DNA from: Roseovarius mucosus
GTDB taxonomy: Bacteria > Pseudomonadota > Alphaproteobacteria > Rhodobacterales > Rhodobacteraceae
Assembly (NCBI RefSeq): GCF_002080415.1
Contig: NZ_CP020474.1
Location: 2,989,501 to 3,053,500, forward strand
Direction of reading: 5' to 3'
DNA length: 64,000 nt
Numbering within the stretch: position 1 is the first letter of the stretch; each line of letters begins with the position of its first letter. The translations under genes were made by a program, and so were the position numbers. Shown one piece after another: positions 61,989 to 64,000 of the stretch. The notes below the pieces were generated by a model. The model was given only the letters and a program-made list of their open reading frames with translations, did not search any database and was not told the origin of the DNA.

Positions 61989-62314
61989 TGGAGCCCCTTA
62001 AAATTCCAAACTTTTTTTATAAAATGACGTTGTGGCATTTTAATGTAATGCTGGGAATGTTGTTTCTTTTTGCTGTTAAATTTATTGACAGATCATTTTT
62101 TATATATCTTTAGATTAATTTAAAAATATTTTCCAGAAGGGCGTAATTATTTACATTTTTTATATTGACAGTTGTATCTCCATCACAATGTACGTCACTG
62201 AGCATGGTGAGTTTGAATTAACATGCTTGCTCGCAGGCGCAAGGATGAAATTATGCCACGCAGGCGTCTGTTTTTAAAATCTAAAGGTAGAATCTGACGT
62301 TAAGGAAAATATAT
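61989..62314. other. Very AT-rich intergenic region
   Basis: 326 bp with long A/T runs (about 62030-62170) and a TTGACA-like hexamer near 62165. No gene is seen. It is the probable promoter region of the relaxase homologue; if the element is mobilised, an origin of transfer could lie here, but I cannot identify a nic site. Confidence 0.4.
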
Positions 62315-63166
62315 ATGGGATTTCTCACATTTAATATTGGAATGATTACTAGATCAAGCGGTGGATCTGCAACTGGACGATCAGCTTTTCAGAGGTGCGT
62401 TAAATCTGAATGTGGAACCCATGATTACAGTTCAAAACGAGACGAGTGCATACTACATGAAGTAATGCTGCCCGAGAGCGTTAAGAGTAGATTTCGCGAT
62501 CCTGCAATACTTTGGCTGGAAGCTGAGAAAATGGAGGGCGGTTCGGATTCACTGCTCGGACGTACAATCGAAATATCAATTCCAGACAAGGTCCCTCTGG
62601 GTCTGTGGAGAAAGTTCGCACAAGAAATTTTATTTCCGTACGTTGATCACGGTTTTGCAGTAGAGTACGGGATTCATAGAACGAAAGTGAGTTCCGGGAA
62701 TAACGATAACATAAGTATTCACGCACTTGTATCAGCCCGTCGAATGGGCAAGGAAGGTTTCTTGATAAAAGGGGATCGATACTTTGAGAGGAAGTTTCTA
62801 AGAAAAGGTTGCGCTTCAATGATCAGAAAGATAACTGCAGAAGCAATGAATTTCTTTTTCTTTAAGAACGGCATAAAAGCATTCGTCGATCATGAAAAGA
62901 ATGAAGCTGGTGATGATTTGGCTCCGATTGCTAGCGATCATATCATTCAAGAAATTAAGCGTGAAACGCAGGGTTTAAAAAAACACATTGAAGAAGGGGC
63001 AACTCCTTCCTCGTATATGCCAAAGTTTTCTCTGGCGGCAGGAATGTTTCTCTTGTCCCAGTCTCAGAAAAAGAATGGATTGGACGGATTGTGCGAGGCT
63101 GTGGGTGATCTCGACGAGATGCCATCAGTCCCAGAAAGGGGTCACCTGAAGGGGCCCTTGCTTTGA
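62315..63166 (+). CDS. MobA/MobL (MobQ)-family relaxase homologue lacking key catalytic residues
   Basis: ATG at 62315 behind AAGGAAAA; 283 residues. The N-terminal half follows the MobA/MobL layout: ITRSSGGSATGRSAFQRC, HDYSSKRD, HEVMLPE, PAILWLEAEKME, LLGRTIEISIPDKV, VEYGIHRTK and NDNISIHALVSARRMG. In active members the first segment holds the strand-cutting tyrosine (A-x-Y-R), here phenylalanine (F25). The metal site reads N-x-H-x-H, here N132-I-S-I-H136 with the first histidine gone. The C-terminal half is unrelated to known helicase or primase parts and has a stretch (ASMIRKITAEAMNFFFFKNG) that I do not recognise. It may be a DNA-binding but non-cutting derivative. Intact reading frame despite the losses. 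Confidence 0.65.
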   Translation: MGFLTFNIGMITRSSGGSATGRSAFQRCVKSECGTHDYSSKRDECILHEVMLPESVKSRFRDPAILWLEAEKMEGGSDSLLGRTIEISIPDKVPLGLWRKFAQEILFPYVDHGFAVEYGIHRTKVSSGNNDNISIHALVSARRMGKEGFLIKGDRYFERKFLRKGCASMIRKITAEAMNFFFFKNGIKAFVDHEKNEAGDDLAPIASDHIIQEIKRETQGLKKHIEEGATPSSYMPKFSLAAGMFLLSQSQKKNGLDGLCEAVGDLDEMPSVPERGHLKGPLL

Positions 63167-63603
63167 GTTCCTGGCTTCATGGGTAACCCTGGACGCGGAC
63201 GCTCTGATATCGGCATTGAGCGCGATTTCGCAGGGCAGATGAGTAAACTGACAGTTTCCGTGCCATGAGGGCGTCAACGGGTGACGTTCACTGGCCGCGT
63301 TCGAAAAATGCCGCGCATGCATCGTGTCCGTCCCAGCCCGTGCACCTCGCGCGGGCTTTGTCGTTTCTTATGACGCCAAAGCCAAAACACCCGCAAGGTC
63401 TCCAAGACGTTCACTGTGGCGACCGCCCTGATGCTGCCGCAGGAAGCGTATATTGAGGCTGATCTGGCCGTACATCTGTCTGGCGCTGCTTGGATCAATG
63501 GCCTTCGGGCACCGCACGGCGGGGTGCGGCTGCGCTCCTCTGATTTCATCGTCCAATGAGACCATACTCCGGATGAGCGCCCAGAACCTCAATACGCCTA
63601 AGC
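63167..63603. other. Region without a recognised gene
   Basis: 437 bp of GC-rich sequence with only short overlapping frames, none with a convincing start or known motif. One plus-strand frame (about 63400-63560) reads TVATALMLPQEAYIEADLAVHLSGAAWINGL and could be gene debris. Confidence 0.4.
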
Positions 63604-63805
63604 TGTTGCTTGCCAGTGAGAATTGCCCCGGCATTGTCACCGAGATCTGACCCACCCGGTTGTTATGTTCTGCGCGTCATGTTGGCGTCAATGCAGATGT
63701 CTCCTTTCGTTTCTTTTTCGCCGTCTCGGAACTGGCCTTGAATCGATAGCTGTCATTTCCGGTCTCCAGAATGTGGCAGCGGTGGGTGGGGCGATCGAGA
63801 CGAGC
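63604..63805 (-). mobile_element. Decayed right end of an IS21 element
   Basis: Aligns, in reverse, to the last 200 bp of the intact element (28190-28389). The end TGTTGCTTGCCAGTGAGAAT is imperfect. The minus strand still reads [15 protein letters not shown] of IstB, with later frameshifts. The rest of the element is absent. Confidence 0.85.
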
Positions 63806-64000
63806 TGGCAGACATATTGGAAGAATCCGCCAACGCTCTCAAACATCATAGATGCCGGAATGCGTGCGCCAGGGCAGGGTAGCTCTAATGGATATCTTAT
63901 CAGAAATCTTGAAAGCATTCTGAGTATCTGTCTTAGACGTCGGCCAGATCTTGATAGGTCTTGGGAGCGTGAGGAGAGGCCGCGTATTGACAAAGTAAGA
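63797..64000 (+). pseudogene. Open frame truncated by IS21 remnant, running off the right edge
   Basis: 68 codons are open to the window edge (TSWQTYWKNPPTLSNIIDAG...LDRSWEREERPRIDKVR). The composition looks coding and there is no start codon before the IS21 fragment, so this is probably an interrupted gene whose remainder lies outside. Family not recognised. Confidence 0.4.

Overview
The window looks like accessory DNA from a marine alphaproteobacterium, most likely Rhodobacterales (Roseobacter group). The reasons are the GC-rich genes, the RTX/type I secretion proteins, the CsgG/HfaB-type surface export genes, the IS5/IS21/IS3/IS66 remnants and the DUF6538-like integrase. That assignment is inference. 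No rRNA or complete tRNA was seen, and no replication initiator, so plasmid versus chromosome cannot be decided.

Layout. (1) 1-21 kb is a type I secretion island. It holds the tail of an RTX protein, a LuxR-type response regulator, a convergent sensor kinase split by an IS5-type element, and a 3,034-residue protein with two animal-type haem peroxidase domains plus RTX repeats. These are followed by a T1SS ABC transporter, a 1,300-residue RTX protein and an HlyD-type fusion protein. (2) 21-32 kb is a recombination zone. It holds a broken and an intact tyrosine recombinase, a possible tRNA-type att remnant, two related IS5-type elements with a probable -1 frameshift, an intact IS21 element with a 7-bp target duplication, IS3 relics, a second LuxR-type regulator and some orphan genes. 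(3) 32-56 kb is the most striking part. It holds an HfaA/CsgF-like small protein, an HfaB/CsgG-like lipoprotein and four giant (about 1,650-1,710 aa) secreted repeat proteins, with an HdeA-like/peptidoglycan-binding protein among them. Three giants are mosaic near-copies. Relics of the hfaB tail and of a lost fourth-type gene lie between them and record serial tandem duplication. (4) 56-57 kb holds IS66/IS3 debris and a metallophosphoesterase. (5) 58-63 kb is an AT-rich mobile-element core. It holds ParA, a small ribbon-helix-helix-like partner, a tyrosine recombinase, a short repeat-spacer-repeat that resembles type I-F CRISPR repeats, an unknown gene, and a MobA/MobL relaxase homologue that has lost its catalytic tyrosine. 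(6) The right edge holds an IS21 remnant and a truncated open frame.

How the parts fit (inference). The left island would export calcium-binding RTX proteins, including the peroxidase, through one ABC/HlyD pair with an outer-membrane channel encoded elsewhere. The middle island would build a surface attachment structure: HfaB-like pores export the giant beta-repeat proteins, which diversify by duplication and gene conversion. The right part is a decayed integrative or mobilisable element that may carry an RNA mimicking CRISPR repeats.
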